From contig CP054186.1 in assembly GCA_015200025.1 (NCBI GenBank), positions 1,612,001 through 1,676,000 of the forward strand: DNA of 64,000 nucleotides. The letters run 5' to 3'. This stretch comes from Phycisphaeraceae bacterium (GTDB taxonomy: Bacteria > Planctomycetota > Phycisphaerae > Phycisphaerales > UBA1924). The notes beneath the pieces were generated by a model. It searched no databases, had not been told where the DNA came from, and saw nothing but the letters and a program-made list of their open reading frames with translations. Of this stretch, positions 56,825 through 64,000 are shown piece after piece (position 1 is the stretch's first letter; each line of letters begins with the position of its first letter). The position numbers and the translations under genes were made by a program.

Positions 56825-57472
56825 TTAGACGGTGCCGTACATGCGGTCGCCCGCGTCGCCCAGCCCCGGGAGGATGAAGCCTCGGTGGTCGAGTTCGCGG
56901 TCGAGCGAGGCGGCGTAAATGGTGACCTCGGGGTGCTCGCGGAGCATCCCCCGGACGCCCTCGGGGGCGGCGACGAGGCAGATCATGCGCAGGTCGGTGG
57001 CGCCCGCCTCCTTGAGGGTCTGGATCGCCGATCGGGCCGAGCCCCCGGTGGCGAGCATGGGGTCGACCAGCACCACGGGCCCGTCTTCAAGCCCCTTGGG
57101 GAGTTTGCGGAGGTAGACCACCGGTTCGAGGGTCCGCTCGTCGCGGGCCATCCCCAGGTGCCCCACGCGTGCCTCGGGCATCATCTCGAGGATTCCCTCG
57201 GCCATCGCCAGTCCCGAGCGGAGCACGGGGACGACGGTGATGGTCCCGCTGAGGCGTCGGCAGGCGGTGCGCTCCATCGGGGTGTCCACGTCGATCCGGC
57301 GGGTGGGGAACGAGCGGGTCGCCTCGAAGACCATGAGCCCGGCGATCTGGTACAGCAGGGCCCGGAAGGCGCGGTAGCCCGTGGTCTGATCCCTGAGGTG
57401 GCCGATCTTGTGCTGGATCAGCGGGTGGTCGAACACGACCAGGTTCGGGAAGTCCTCGTGACGCTGCGGCAT
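56825..57472 (-). CDS. upp: Uracil phosphoribosyltransferase
   Basis: Salvages uracil to UMP with PRPP. The 215-residue protein has the PRPP motif VVLVDPMLATGGSARSAI, the RRIDVDTPMERTACRRL segment, VPVLRSGLAMAEGI and a C-terminal LGDAGDRMYGT that is diagnostic of Upp. The ATG at 57472 follows GGGAGG. It is 18 nt after the NTF2-like lipoprotein gene in the same direction. Confidence 0.97.
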   Translation of the reverse strand: MPQRHEDFPNLVVFDHPLIQHKIGHLRDQTTGYRAFRALLYQIAGLMVFEATRSFPTRRIDVDTPMERTACRRLSGTITVVPVLRSGLAMAEGILEMMPEARVGHLGMARDERTLEPVVYLRKLPKGLEDGPVVLVDPMLATGGSARSAIQTLKEAGATDLRMICLVAAPEGVRGMLREHPEVTIYAASLDRELDHRGFILPGLGDAGDRMYGTV

Positions 57473-57490
57473 CGTCGCCTCCCGCTCCAC

Positions 57491-58027
57491 TCACCTCGAG
57501 CCCGGGCCGCGCTCGCGGATCAACTGCACCACCCTCGGGGCGAGCTCGTTGGGCACGGGGATCGTGAGGTTGTACTGCACCACCTGCCAGCCCGCGGGCG
57601 AACGCCGGAGCACCCCCGACCCGCGGCACTCGCCCAGGTTGTCGTTGGTCAGCGCTTCGTCGAACCAGGCCATCGACGCGTCCGGAGAGAACGAGACAAA
57701 CCGCCGACCCGGGATGGCGCGGTAGTCCCAGCCCTTGTCCTGCTTGAAATAGAACTCGCAGAACTTGGCGAAGTCGCCCATGGGCCACCGCTCGCTCGAG
57801 TCGGTCCCCAGGAAGACCGCGTCGGGGGCGAAACAGGCCATGTACCCGGGGAGGTCGGCCTTGGCGGCCGCCGCGTGCATCGCGTCGAGCCGCTCGATGA
57901 CCGCCGCCCGCTGGTTGAGCGCCGCGGTCGCCGCCGCCCGCTCGGCCTCTCGCTTCTCCGTCGAATCACACCCGGCGGCCCCGAGCCACGCCACCACCCC
58001 CGCGCTGAGTAACACACGGCTGTCCAT
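57491..58027 (-). CDS. SnoaL/NTF2-like (DUF4440-type) lipoprotein
   Basis: A 178-residue exported lipoprotein with lipobox LGAAGCDS and a helical Ala/Arg-rich linker. The rest has the cone-shaped NTF2-like pattern: MHAAAAKADLPGYMACFAPDAVFLGTDSSERWP, FSPDASMAWFDEAL and GWQVVQYNLTIPVPNE. Such domains bind small ligands or act as enzyme scaffolds; no catalytic set is recognised. ATG 58027 has TACGCT on this strand (plus 58033-58038) only 5 nt upstream, again leaderless-type. Confidence 0.82.
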   Translation of the reverse strand: MDSRVLLSAGVVAWLGAAGCDSTEKREAERAAATAALNQRAAVIERLDAMHAAAAKADLPGYMACFAPDAVFLGTDSSERWPMGDFAKFCEFYFKQDKGWDYRAIPGRRFVSFSPDASMAWFDEALTNDNLGECRGSGVLRRSPAGWQVVQYNLTIPVPNELAPRVVQLIRERGPGSR

Positions 58028-58032
58028 GCCCC

Positions 58033-58038
58033 AGCGTA
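58033..58038 (-). promoter_or_regulatory. -10-like TACGCT before NTF2-like lipoprotein, leaderless-type
   Basis: Minus-strand TACGCTGGGGC runs into the ATG at 58027; nearly identical to the purM and gmk arrangements. Confidence 0.5.
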
Positions 58039-58112
58039 CCACGCCCGGGCGAGGCGGTACCATCCCGCCCCGAACAAACGCCCGGAGCCTCCGCGAGCCA
58101 TCGCGACCCCAC

Positions 58113-59018
58113 GTGCACGCCCTTGTCATTGTCAATCCGTCCTCGGGCCGGGGCCTCGCCCGGACGCTCGCCGAGCGGGTGGGTCAGGCGCTCGAAGCCC
58201 TCGGCGTCACCGTCAGTCACGCCTCGCCCGACGACCTGACACAGCCCGGGCTCAGCCCGCGGGACGCTGACCTCGCGGTGGTCGTGGGGGGCGACGGGAC
58301 GGTCCACCGGCTTCTCCCGTGGCTTGTCCGCTCGCGTGCGGCGCTGTACCACTACCCCGCGGGCACCGAGAACCTCTTTGCGCGCGATTGGGGGATGAGG
58401 CCCGACCCCGACACGCTGGCCCGGGCCGTCCGTCGATGGAGGGTCCGTCGAACGGACCTGGGCGAGATCGGGCACGCGCCCGGCCCGGGGCCCGGCTCGC
58501 GTTTCGCTGTCATGTGCTCGGTGGGTCTTGATGCGTCGGTCATCCGGCGGGTGCACGCGGACCGCCGGGGTCCGATCTCCCACGCCGCGTACCTCCGCCC
58601 CATCCTGGCGGAACTCTGCGACCCGTACTTGCCAAGGCTTCGCGTCCGGGTCGACGGGGTCGAGTCCGCCGTGGGCCGCGGGCTTGTGGTCGTAGCGAAC
58701 AGCCGCCAGTACGCCGCCAGGTTGAACCCCGCCCGGGACGCCGACCCGACGGATGGGCTGCTGGACCCGGTGTTTCTCCACGCCGAATCCGCCGCCGACG
58801 CCGCCCGCCTCGCGCTCGCCGCGAGGTTGGGGCGGCTGCGCCATGAGCCCGGGACGGTCCTCCGGCGGGGTGTATCGATCGAGGTCCAGATCGAGAGCAC
58901 CGAGCCCATGATCGCGCAGGCCGACGGCGAGGCGCTCGGAGCGATACCTGACACCATACGAACAATCACGGTCACAGCGATGCCCAGGGTGTTGCGGGTG
59001 CTCGAAGAAACCGAATAA
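58113..59018 (+). CDS. Diacylglycerol kinase-like (DAGK catalytic domain) protein
   Basis: A 301-residue cytoplasmic lipid-kinase-like protein: VHALVIVNPSSGRGLARTL, the nucleotide loop VVVGGDGTVHRLLPWLV, YPAGTENLFARDWGM (usual P.GTgND/NxxA) and a C-terminal beta domain ending MIAQADGEALG. The family phosphorylates diacylglycerol, sphingosine or related lipids; here the ND of the GTxND motif is GTEN, as in some bacterial members. GTG at 58113 is taken as start because homology begins there; upstream codons overlap the divergent gene. No clear ribosome site. Confidence 0.78.
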   Translation: MHALVIVNPSSGRGLARTLAERVGQALEALGVTVSHASPDDLTQPGLSPRDADLAVVVGGDGTVHRLLPWLVRSRAALYHYPAGTENLFARDWGMRPDPDTLARAVRRWRVRRTDLGEIGHAPGPGPGSRFAVMCSVGLDASVIRRVHADRRGPISHAAYLRPILAELCDPYLPRLRVRVDGVESAVGRGLVVVANSRQYAARLNPARDADPTDGLLDPVFLHAESAADAARLALAARLGRLRHEPGTVLRRGVSIEVQIESTEPMIAQADGEALGAIPDTIRTITVTAMPRVLRVLEETE

Positions 59019-59058
59019 TATACGAATAGTATACGTATAAATTTCGAATCTATTGACA
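59014..59058. promoter_or_regulatory. AT-rich palindrome region and TTGACA
   Basis: After the stop of the kinase-like gene lies an AT-rich stretch with a perfect 10-bp palindrome TATACGTATA (59030-59039), related half sites TATACGAATAG (59019-59029), a TTTCGAA (59042-59048) and TTGACA at 59053-59058. It differs sharply in base composition from its surroundings; operator or promoter are both possible. Confidence 0.4.
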
Positions 59059-59148
59059 GAAAGGGGGTCCGGCCGAGACATAGCGGGGCACGCCGTGGGG
59101 TCTGATCTCGTAGGATGAAAGACGTTGAATCGAGCGTCGGAAAGAGGA

Positions 59149-59706
59149 ATGGACCGCGAACGAGCCAACCCGGATCAGGTCAGTGCAGCACCGCCGGCTC
59201 TCGTGGTTGAGGTGCAGGACGGGACGGGCGGGGTGGGCGCGGGCGACCTCGCGTGGCTGAGCGAGGCGGGGAAGCGAGCGGGGGCGGCGTTGGGGGTTGT
59301 CGGTTCGTTTCGTGTACGGGTTGTGAACGACACGGAGATGTCGGCCGCGCATCAGCGGTATTCGGGTGTCGCGGGGACGACGGACGTGCTGACGTTCGAC
59401 CTGAGCGAGACTGGGCAAAGGGTCGGGAATGGGGTGGGGGGGGCGGGTGTGCCGATCACGGTCGATGCGGACGTGATGGTGTGTCTCGACGAGGCGTCCC
59501 GCCGGGGGGCGGAGTTCGGTCACGGGGCGCGTCGGGAGTTGATGTTGTACATCGTGCACGGGCTGCTGCATTGCCTGGGGTACGACGACCACGACGAGGC
59601 GTCGGCGTCGGCGATGCACGAGCGTGAGGACCGGGTGTTGGAGGCGATCGGGGTGGGCGCGACGTACGAGCCGGCCCGGGCCGTTGGGCGGGGGGGCGTG
59701 GCATGA
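59149..59706 (+). CDS. ybeY: Endoribonuclease YbeY
   Basis: 16S rRNA maturation and ribosome quality-control RNase. The 185-residue protein has the zinc site HGLLHCLGYDDHDE (H-x3-H-x5-H pattern), TTDVLTFDLSE (usual TDVLSFP) and DADVMVCLDEA (usual GDI.I). Inserts VGNGVGGAGVPITV and the N-terminal extension make it longer than the ~155 norm. ATG 59149 is assigned because it begins MDRERANP; TTG 59125, with AGGA upstream and TAGGAT (59111-59116) as -10, is an alternative. The stop overlaps the next start as ATGA. Confidence 0.9.
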   Translation: MDRERANPDQVSAAPPALVVEVQDGTGGVGAGDLAWLSEAGKRAGAALGVVGSFRVRVVNDTEMSAAHQRYSGVAGTTDVLTFDLSETGQRVGNGVGGAGVPITVDADVMVCLDEASRRGAEFGHGARRELMLYIVHGLLHCLGYDDHDEASASAMHEREDRVLEAIGVGATYEPARAVGRGGVA

Positions 59707-61064
59707 ACGGGTGGGCGGCGTGGATCGCGGTGTCGTCGGTGGCGCTGGGGGCGTTGTTCTCGGCGTTGTTCCACGCGTTGTCGGACCTCTCGCGCGGGGC
59801 GTTGGAGCAGATCGCGCGGGCCCGCGGGTCGGCGGGCAAGCGTCGGCAGATCGACGCGGTGCTGCACGACCTGGACGGGCACGCCCGGGCGGTGGCGCTG
59901 CCGCGGATCGCCTGCAACGCGCTGGCGGCGGTGGCGGTGACGCTGTGGGTCTCGGACCTTCGGGGGCAGGCGTCCCCCGGGTGGATCGACGTGGGGGTCG
60001 GGGTGCCGATCACGGCGCTGGCGGTGTGGGTGTTCGGGCTGGTGATCCCGTCGAGCGTGGCGAGGCACGCGGGCGAGCAGGCGGTGTACGCGCTGACGCC
60101 GCTGATCCGTGTGATCTACGTGGTGACGAGGCCGATCACGCGCGGGGTGCGTGTGATGGACGAGGTGGTGAGGCGGCTGTCGGGCCGATCCGAATCCGAC
60201 GCGGGGGAGGACATCAAGGACGAGGTGCTGTCGGTCGTCGAGGACGCGCGGCACGAGGGCAAGTTCGACGAGGCCGAGCAGGACATGATCGAGGCGGTGG
60301 TGCAGTTCCGGGACATCACGGTCGAGCAGATCATGACGCCCAGGACCGAGATCGAGGCGATGGAGCTGACCAACGACCTGGGTAAGGTGACGGCGATGCT
60401 GCGCAAGGGTGGGCACAGCCGGATCCCGGTGTACGAGGGGACGATCGACCGGATCGTCGGGGTGTTCTACGTCAAGGACCTGATGCGGTGGCTGGCCGGG
60501 GAGGGGAGCCGCGGTGGTCGGGTGTTCGATCTCCGCCAGATCCTCCGCCCGGCGCACTTTGTCCCGGGCTCGAAGACCGTCCGCGAGCTGTTGCAAGAGC
60601 TGACGGAGAAGCGGGTGCACATCGCGATCGTGGCCGACGAGTTCGGGGGGACGGCGGGGCTCGTGACGATCGAGGACATCGTGGAGGAGGTCTTCGGGGA
60701 TATCCAGGACGAGTACGAGCAGCCCGGGGACGAGCCGGTGCCCGCGCGGGTCGACGCGGGGTCGGGGCGGGCCGAGCTCGACGCGAGGGCGTACATCGCC
60801 GACGTGAACGAGTCGCTCCGTGACGCGGGGCTCGAGCTGCCCGAGAGCGAGGATTACGACACGGTGGGGGGGTGGGTGACGGTGACCCTCGGGCGGATCC
60901 CGGCGGCGGGCGAGTCGGTGGCGCTGCCCGGGGCGTCGGGCGAGCTGAACGTCACCGTGCTCGAGGCCGAGCCCACGCGGGTGACCCGGGTGCGGGTCGC
61001 GCGTCGCGAGGGCTCGCCCGAGGACGACGCCAGCGACCAGCGAGAGGTCGCGACCAACCGGTGA
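59703..61064 (+). CDS. CNNM/CorC-type membrane protein (HlyC/CorC family)
   Basis: A 453-residue inner-membrane protein: N-terminal CNNM-type transmembrane domain (helices near 7-25, 70-85, 100-125), a tandem CBS pair (VEQIMTPRTEIEAMELT; HSRIPVYEGTIDRIVGVFYVKDLM; VHIAIVADEFGGTAGLVTIEDIVEEVFGDIQDE) and the C-terminal CorC_HlyC domain (DYDTVGGWVTVTLGRIPAAG). The family exports magnesium or cobalt or senses them. It is translationally coupled to ybeY, an arrangement common across bacteria (ybeY next to corC). Confidence 0.92.
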   Translation: MNGWAAWIAVSSVALGALFSALFHALSDLSRGALEQIARARGSAGKRRQIDAVLHDLDGHARAVALPRIACNALAAVAVTLWVSDLRGQASPGWIDVGVGVPITALAVWVFGLVIPSSVARHAGEQAVYALTPLIRVIYVVTRPITRGVRVMDEVVRRLSGRSESDAGEDIKDEVLSVVEDARHEGKFDEAEQDMIEAVVQFRDITVEQIMTPRTEIEAMELTNDLGKVTAMLRKGGHSRIPVYEGTIDRIVGVFYVKDLMRWLAGEGSRGGRVFDLRQILRPAHFVPGSKTVRELLQELTEKRVHIAIVADEFGGTAGLVTIEDIVEEVFGDIQDEYEQPGDEPVPARVDAGSGRAELDARAYIADVNESLRDAGLELPESEDYDTVGGWVTVTLGRIPAAGESVALPGASGELNVTVLEAEPTRVTRVRVARREGSPEDDASDQREVATNR

Positions 61065-61121
61065 CTCGGGGGGGCGTGGGGGGGCGTGCGGGTGGCCGGG
61101 GATGGGTTGGGCGACGGGGCC

Positions 61122-61130
61122 TACGCTGGG
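61122..61130 (+). promoter_or_regulatory. -10-like TACGCTGGG before gmk, leaderless-type
   Basis: TACGCT (61122-61127) plus GGG, 8 nt before the gmk ATG; no ribosome site. Confidence 0.5.
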
Positions 61131-61135
61131 CGCGG

Positions 61136-61783
61136 ATGACCACGCCCCCCGACCGCCGACGATTGGAAACCGACACCGACGACGGGTTGGTCCTGATCAT
61201 CTCGGGGCCCTCGGGCGTGGGGAAGACGACGCTGACGCGTGGCGTCGAACGGACGATCCCGGACGCGGTCTTCTCGGTCTCGTACACCACGCGCCCGCGG
61301 ACCGACGCCGACATTGAAGGGGTGGATTACCACTTCGTGGACGACGCGGCGTTCGAGGCGATGCGGTCCCGCGGCGAATTCCTCGAATCGGCGGGCGTGT
61401 ACGGGAAGAAGTACGGGACGCCGAGGGCCTGGGTGCTCGAGCAGTTGGCGCGTGGGCGGCTGGTGATCCTGGAGATCGACGTGCAGGGGGCCATCGAGGT
61501 ACGCCGGCAGTTGCCCGAGGCGTTGGCGGTGTTCATCCTCCCCCCGGGCGAGGACATCCTGCTGCAGCGTCTGCGGGACCGCAAGCGGGAGGCCGAGGAG
61601 GTCATCCAGCGGCGGTTCGGGCAGGCCCGATCGGAGATCCGGGCCGCGCGGGAGTCCGGGGTGTACCACCAATTCATCGTCAACGAGAGGCTGGACGAGG
61701 CGGTGGCGGGCGTGGTGGAGGCGGTTCGGCGAGAGCGTGAGCGGCGGCGTGAAGATCGGCGGCCACGCGCGGGGGCGGGCTGA
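61136..61783 (+). CDS. gmk: Guanylate kinase
   Basis: GMP + ATP to GDP + ADP. The 215-residue protein has the P-loop ISGPSGVGKTTLT, the GMP-binding SYTTRPRTDADIEGVDYHFV, EFLESAGVYGKKYGTP and LEIDVQGAIEVRRQLPEALAVFILPP; length fits plus a basic C-tail (RERERRREDRRPRAGAG). The ATG at 61136 is the first that gives this start; the frame upstream is a shadow of the CorC gene. TACGCT ends 8 nt before it. Confidence 0.97.
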   Translation: MTTPPDRRRLETDTDDGLVLIISGPSGVGKTTLTRGVERTIPDAVFSVSYTTRPRTDADIEGVDYHFVDDAAFEAMRSRGEFLESAGVYGKKYGTPRAWVLEQLARGRLVILEIDVQGAIEVRRQLPEALAVFILPPGEDILLQRLRDRKREAEEVIQRRFGQARSEIRAARESGVYHQFIVNERLDEAVAGVVEAVRRERERRREDRRPRAGAG

Positions 61784-62749
61784 GTGCCGGCGTGGTCCCA
61801 ACTCGCGGGGATGTCGCTGACGAGGCGGTCGTTGTACCCCTTCGTGCTCGCCGCGATGCTGGATACCCCGCCCCGGGAACGCCCCTCGCTGCGGGTGCTG
61901 GATTTCCCGGCGGGGGATGGGGTGTTGAGTTTCGCGCTGGCGGCGTCGGGGTTCAGGGTTGAGGCCGCGGACCTGTTCCCGGAGTATTTCGCGGACGGGC
62001 TTGAGCGGGCCCGTTCGTCGGGGCTCGGGGCGGCGTCACTGTTCGAGCGCACGACCGGCGCGAGCCTGCCGAGGTGGCTGTCCGATGCGATGGCGCCGGA
62101 GCCGGGCGTGGACCCCCGTGTGCTCCCTGTGCCGCTGGATATCCGGTGCGTGCCCGCCGACATGGAGGGCGAGTGCCCGCTGCCCGCGGGCTCGTTCGAC
62201 CGGGTCGTCTGCGTGGAAGGGATCGAGCACGTGGTCGACCGTCACGCGACGTTGAACCTCCTGCGGTCGCTGCTGGCCCCGGGCGGGCGGCTCATGCTCA
62301 CGACCCCGAACCTGCTGAGCCTCCGCTCCCGGGCGGCGTTCGCGCTCGCGGGGCAGCGGGCCTTTAAGAGCTACATCGACGAGTACACGTCGGTGTGGGG
62401 GCGGTCACCCGACGGCTCGCGAACATACCACGGGCACGCGTTCCTGCTCAACTACTTCCAGCTCCGCTACTCGCTCCACCACTGCGGGTTCCGGATCCGG
62501 CGTCTGTGGCCCAGCAACTGGTCTCCGAGCAGCCTGCTCATGAGCCCCGTGATCCCGCTGGTCTGGGCGGCGACGGCGTATTCGCAGCGGCGGGCGAAGC
62601 GCCGCTTCGTTTCGTACCAAAGGTCGGGCCTGGCGCCCGAGGACGCGGACCCGCCGTACCGCGAGATGATGCGGCACCTGCTGAGCCCGTCGATGCTGTT
62701 CAACGCGACGTTGATCGTCGAGGCCGAGGCGGTCGCTCGATCGGCGTGA
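61784..62749 (+). CDS. SAM-dependent methyltransferase, substrate unknown
   Basis: A 321-residue protein with a Rossmann methyltransferase core: motif I VLDFPAGDGVLSFALAASGFRVEAADLFPE, FDRVVCVEGIEHVVDRHATLNLLRSLLAPGG and LTTPNLLSLRSRAAFALAG, which is common in lipopolysaccharide- or glycan-linked methyltransferases (methyltransferase_23/11-like). The second half has two hydrophobic segments (SSLLMSPVIPLVWAATAYS; LSPSMLFNATLIVEAEAV). GTG 61784 follows the gmk stop directly, so the two genes are translated from one message. Confidence 0.8.
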   Translation: MPAWSQLAGMSLTRRSLYPFVLAAMLDTPPRERPSLRVLDFPAGDGVLSFALAASGFRVEAADLFPEYFADGLERARSSGLGAASLFERTTGASLPRWLSDAMAPEPGVDPRVLPVPLDIRCVPADMEGECPLPAGSFDRVVCVEGIEHVVDRHATLNLLRSLLAPGGRLMLTTPNLLSLRSRAAFALAGQRAFKSYIDEYTSVWGRSPDGSRTYHGHAFLLNYFQLRYSLHHCGFRIRRLWPSNWSPSSLLMSPVIPLVWAATAYSQRRAKRRFVSYQRSGLAPEDADPPYREMMRHLLSPSMLFNATLIVEAEAVARSA

Positions 62750-62762
62750 GCCCGCGCGGGCA

Positions 62763-63260
62763 TCACGGGATCAGGTACATGAACTCTTCGCGGACGATTT
62801 TCCCGTTCTCGACGGTGTAGACCCCGACCTCGTCCATCACCTGGCGTTGCCCGGTGGCCTTGGTCTCGACGTCCATTTTGAAGCGGACGGTGAACCCGGT
62901 GCTCCCGACGAAGGGCCCCTCGGCCGAGGCCCCGTGGATGGCGTGCTCGGCGACCCACCCGTCGTTCTTGGCGCGGACGGCCTTGAGCCCGACCCAGGCC
63001 ATCCCCACGCCGTGGCCCTCGACGGAGGCGATCTTCTTCTTGTCCCACCAGGTGTCCTCGATCTCGGCGAAGAGCCCGCGGTTGAACATCTCGACGAGGC
63101 TCTTGCCGACCTCGAGGGGCCCCGGCCCCTTGCCGGTCATGACCGGGGTGGGGGCGAGGGGATCGCGTCGGGGCTTGGCGGTTTTGGCGCGGGCGGTGGG
63201 CTTGCGGGTCTTGGGGGCGGGCTTCTTTCGCGCGGCGGGGGCCTTGGATTTCTTGGCCAT
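62763..63260 (-). CDS. NTF2/SnoaL-like protein with basic N-terminal tail
   Basis: A 165-residue protein. The first ~35 residues are Lys/Ala/Pro-rich (KKSKAPAARKKPAPKTRKPT), like a histone-H1-type nucleic-acid-binding tail; the remaining part is an NTF2-like domain (KSLVEMFNRGLFAEIEDTWWD, VEGHGVGMAWVGLKAV, EHAIHGASAEGPFVGSTGFTVRF, YTVENGKIVREEFMYLIP). No signal peptide. GAGGAG precedes the ATG, and TATCCT (plus 63286-63291) is the -10. A nucleic-acid-associated role is inference from the tail. Confidence 0.8.
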   Translation of the reverse strand: MAKKSKAPAARKKPAPKTRKPTARAKTAKPRRDPLAPTPVMTGKGPGPLEVGKSLVEMFNRGLFAEIEDTWWDKKKIASVEGHGVGMAWVGLKAVRAKNDGWVAEHAIHGASAEGPFVGSTGFTVRFKMDVETKATGQRQVMDEVGVYTVENGKIVREEFMYLIP

Positions 63261-63285
63261 GATCGTCTCCTCGGGGGGTCGGCGC

Positions 63286-63291
63286 AGGATA
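63286..63291 (-). promoter_or_regulatory. -10-like TATCCT before NTF2-like gene
   Basis: Minus-strand TATCCT, 25 nt before the ATG at 63260, with a GAGGAG site between. Confidence 0.5.
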
Positions 63292-63352
63292 GCCCGGGGT
63301 CTCGGCGGGTGGTGTGCGGGTTCTATGATGGGCGGGGCAAGAAAGGGTTGCT

Positions 63353-64000
63353 ATGCGTGCGATCGTGACTGGTCAGATCGGGATGGAGAAGAAGCCGTAC
63401 CTCGACGCGGTGGCGAGGTTCGCGGGTCAGCAGGGCGAGCCGCTGTCGCTGTACCACGTCGGGGACATGATGTACGCGGAGGGGACGGACGTCCGGGCGG
63501 GGCGGATCTTGGACCTGCCGATCTCGAGGCTCAACTCGCTGCGGCGGGCGGCGTTCAAGGACATCATCGCGGACAGCTCGACGGGCGGCCCCGGCGGGGG
63601 GCCTCAGCCCAACATGATCGTGAACACGCACGCGACGTTCCGGTGGCGTCACGGGCTCTTCTCGGCGTTCGATTACGACCAGGTCCAGAAGCTCCAGCCC
63701 GAGCTGTTCGTCTGCCTGGTCGACAACATCGAGGTGGTGCACCACCGCCTGCACCGCGAGCACGACATCGACGCGACGCTCAAGGACTGCATGGTCTGGC
63801 GAGAGGAGGAGATTCTCGCCACGGAGCTGCTTAGCAAGTCCATCCCGGGCTCGCAGTTCTACATCATGGCCCGGGGCCGGCACCACCTCACCACGCGGAC
63901 GATGTTCCGCCTGGTCTGCCGCCCGAAGATGAAGAAAGTCTACCCGTCGTTCCCGATGAGTCACGTGATGGACATGCCCGAGGTGCTGGCGGAGATCGAC
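63353..64000 (+). CDS. Adenylate kinase-like P-loop protein (cut by window end)
   Basis: An open frame of 216 codons with no stop before the window end. The start MRAIVTGQIGMEKKPYLDAVARFA resembles a short P-loop of an adenylate-kinase-type NTPase in which GxxGxGK(S/T) has become GQIGMEKK, so the Walker A Gly-Lys-Ser is degraded. NMIVNTHATFRWRHGLFSAFD, LFVCLVDNIEVVHHRL and DATLKDCMVWREEEIL look like the nucleotide-monophosphate-binding and lid regions seen in a planctomycete nucleotide-kinase-like family. TATGAT at 63324-63329 is the -10 and AAAGGG the ribosome site. Function is uncertain because the rest is missing. Confidence 0.7.
   Translation, partial: MRAIVTGQIGMEKKPYLDAVARFAGQQGEPLSLYHVGDMMYAEGTDVRAGRILDLPISRLNSLRRAAFKDIIADSSTGGPGGGPQPNMIVNTHATFRWRHGLFSAFDYDQVQKLQPELFVCLVDNIEVVHHRLHREHDIDATLKDCMVWREEEILATELLSKSIPGSQFYIMARGRHHLTTRTMFRLVCRPKMKKVYPSFPMSHVMDMPEVLAEID

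Noticed and set aside
1-64000. CRISPR arrays, rRNA, phage or integrase genes
   Set aside because: No regularly spaced short repeats, rRNA motifs, capsid/terminase or recombinase signatures were found on reading both strands.

Overview
The window reads as chromosomal DNA of a Phycisphaerae-type planctomycete. The evidence is very high GC coding sequence on both strands, seven exported proteins that end in a dockerin-like DGFxDFFD repeat closing with Gly-Cys, a VPAPG-type PEP-CTERM protein with an RRRR tail, prepilin-like proteins of the H-X9-DG style, a futalosine-route menaquinone gene (mqnC) and biosynthetic arginine decarboxylase. No rRNA, CRISPR array, integrase or transposase was seen. 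One tRNA (Glu, UUC) is present.

Layout. 1-6.1 kb: end of a GH15-like glucoamylase, a PEP-CTERM protein, a dockerin-tagged subtilase and a dockerin-tagged alpha/beta hydrolase. 6.2-20.6 kb: alaS, then an ATP synthase cluster (atpZ, atpI-like, atpB, atpE, atpF, atpH) separated from atpA by pgk, a metallophosphoesterase, a YHS-like lipoprotein, mutY with an NfuN-like gene, and the c-di-AMP pair cdaA-cdaR; atpG, atpD and atpC are not in the window. 20.7-25.9 kb: two dockerin proteins and a GH29 alpha-L-fucosidase with PA14. 25.9-34.7 kb: accessory region (below) surrounding purM and a MauE/DoxX-like gene. 34.8-42.3 kb: metK, nadD, tRNA-Glu, OPT transporter, SRAP-like protein, speA. 42.6-50.8 kb: three dockerin proteins, a methyltransferase, a GlsB-type protein, mqnC and an Asn/Phe/Pro-rich repeat protein. 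51.4-58 kb: exported proteins, a papain-like protease/lipoprotein/membrane-protein operon, a second OPT transporter, upp. 58.1-64 kb: lipid-kinase-like protein, ybeY, CNNM/CorC protein, gmk, methyltransferase, NTF2-like protein and the start of an adenylate-kinase-like gene.

The most interesting part is 25.9-34.7 kb. A three-gene module occurs three times: a prepilin-like gene divergent from a small Cys-rich exported protein that is followed by a ~340 aa exported protein with one C-terminal membrane anchor. Modules A and B are tandem. Their ends are almost identical in DNA (499 bp around the divergent promoter with one mismatch; 220 bp at the 3' end with two mismatches) while the interiors are strongly diverged, which points to gene conversion or cassette exchange. 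In A and B the two divergent genes share one symmetrical promoter (TTGACA-N19-TANNCT on each strand) whose common spacer contains a run of 12 G, the classic form of a phase-variable promoter. Module C is inverted and distant, and has a G-quadruplex-type G-run array at the same place.

A second window-wide pattern is a -10-like hexamer TANNCT, often followed by TGGG, upstream of about twenty genes. In several it lies only 5-9 nt before the start codon with no Shine-Dalgarno sequence, suggesting leaderless mRNAs. Sequence oddities that bear on function are a CdaA with HDLA in place of HDGA and an SRAP protein lacking Cys2 and other active-site residues.
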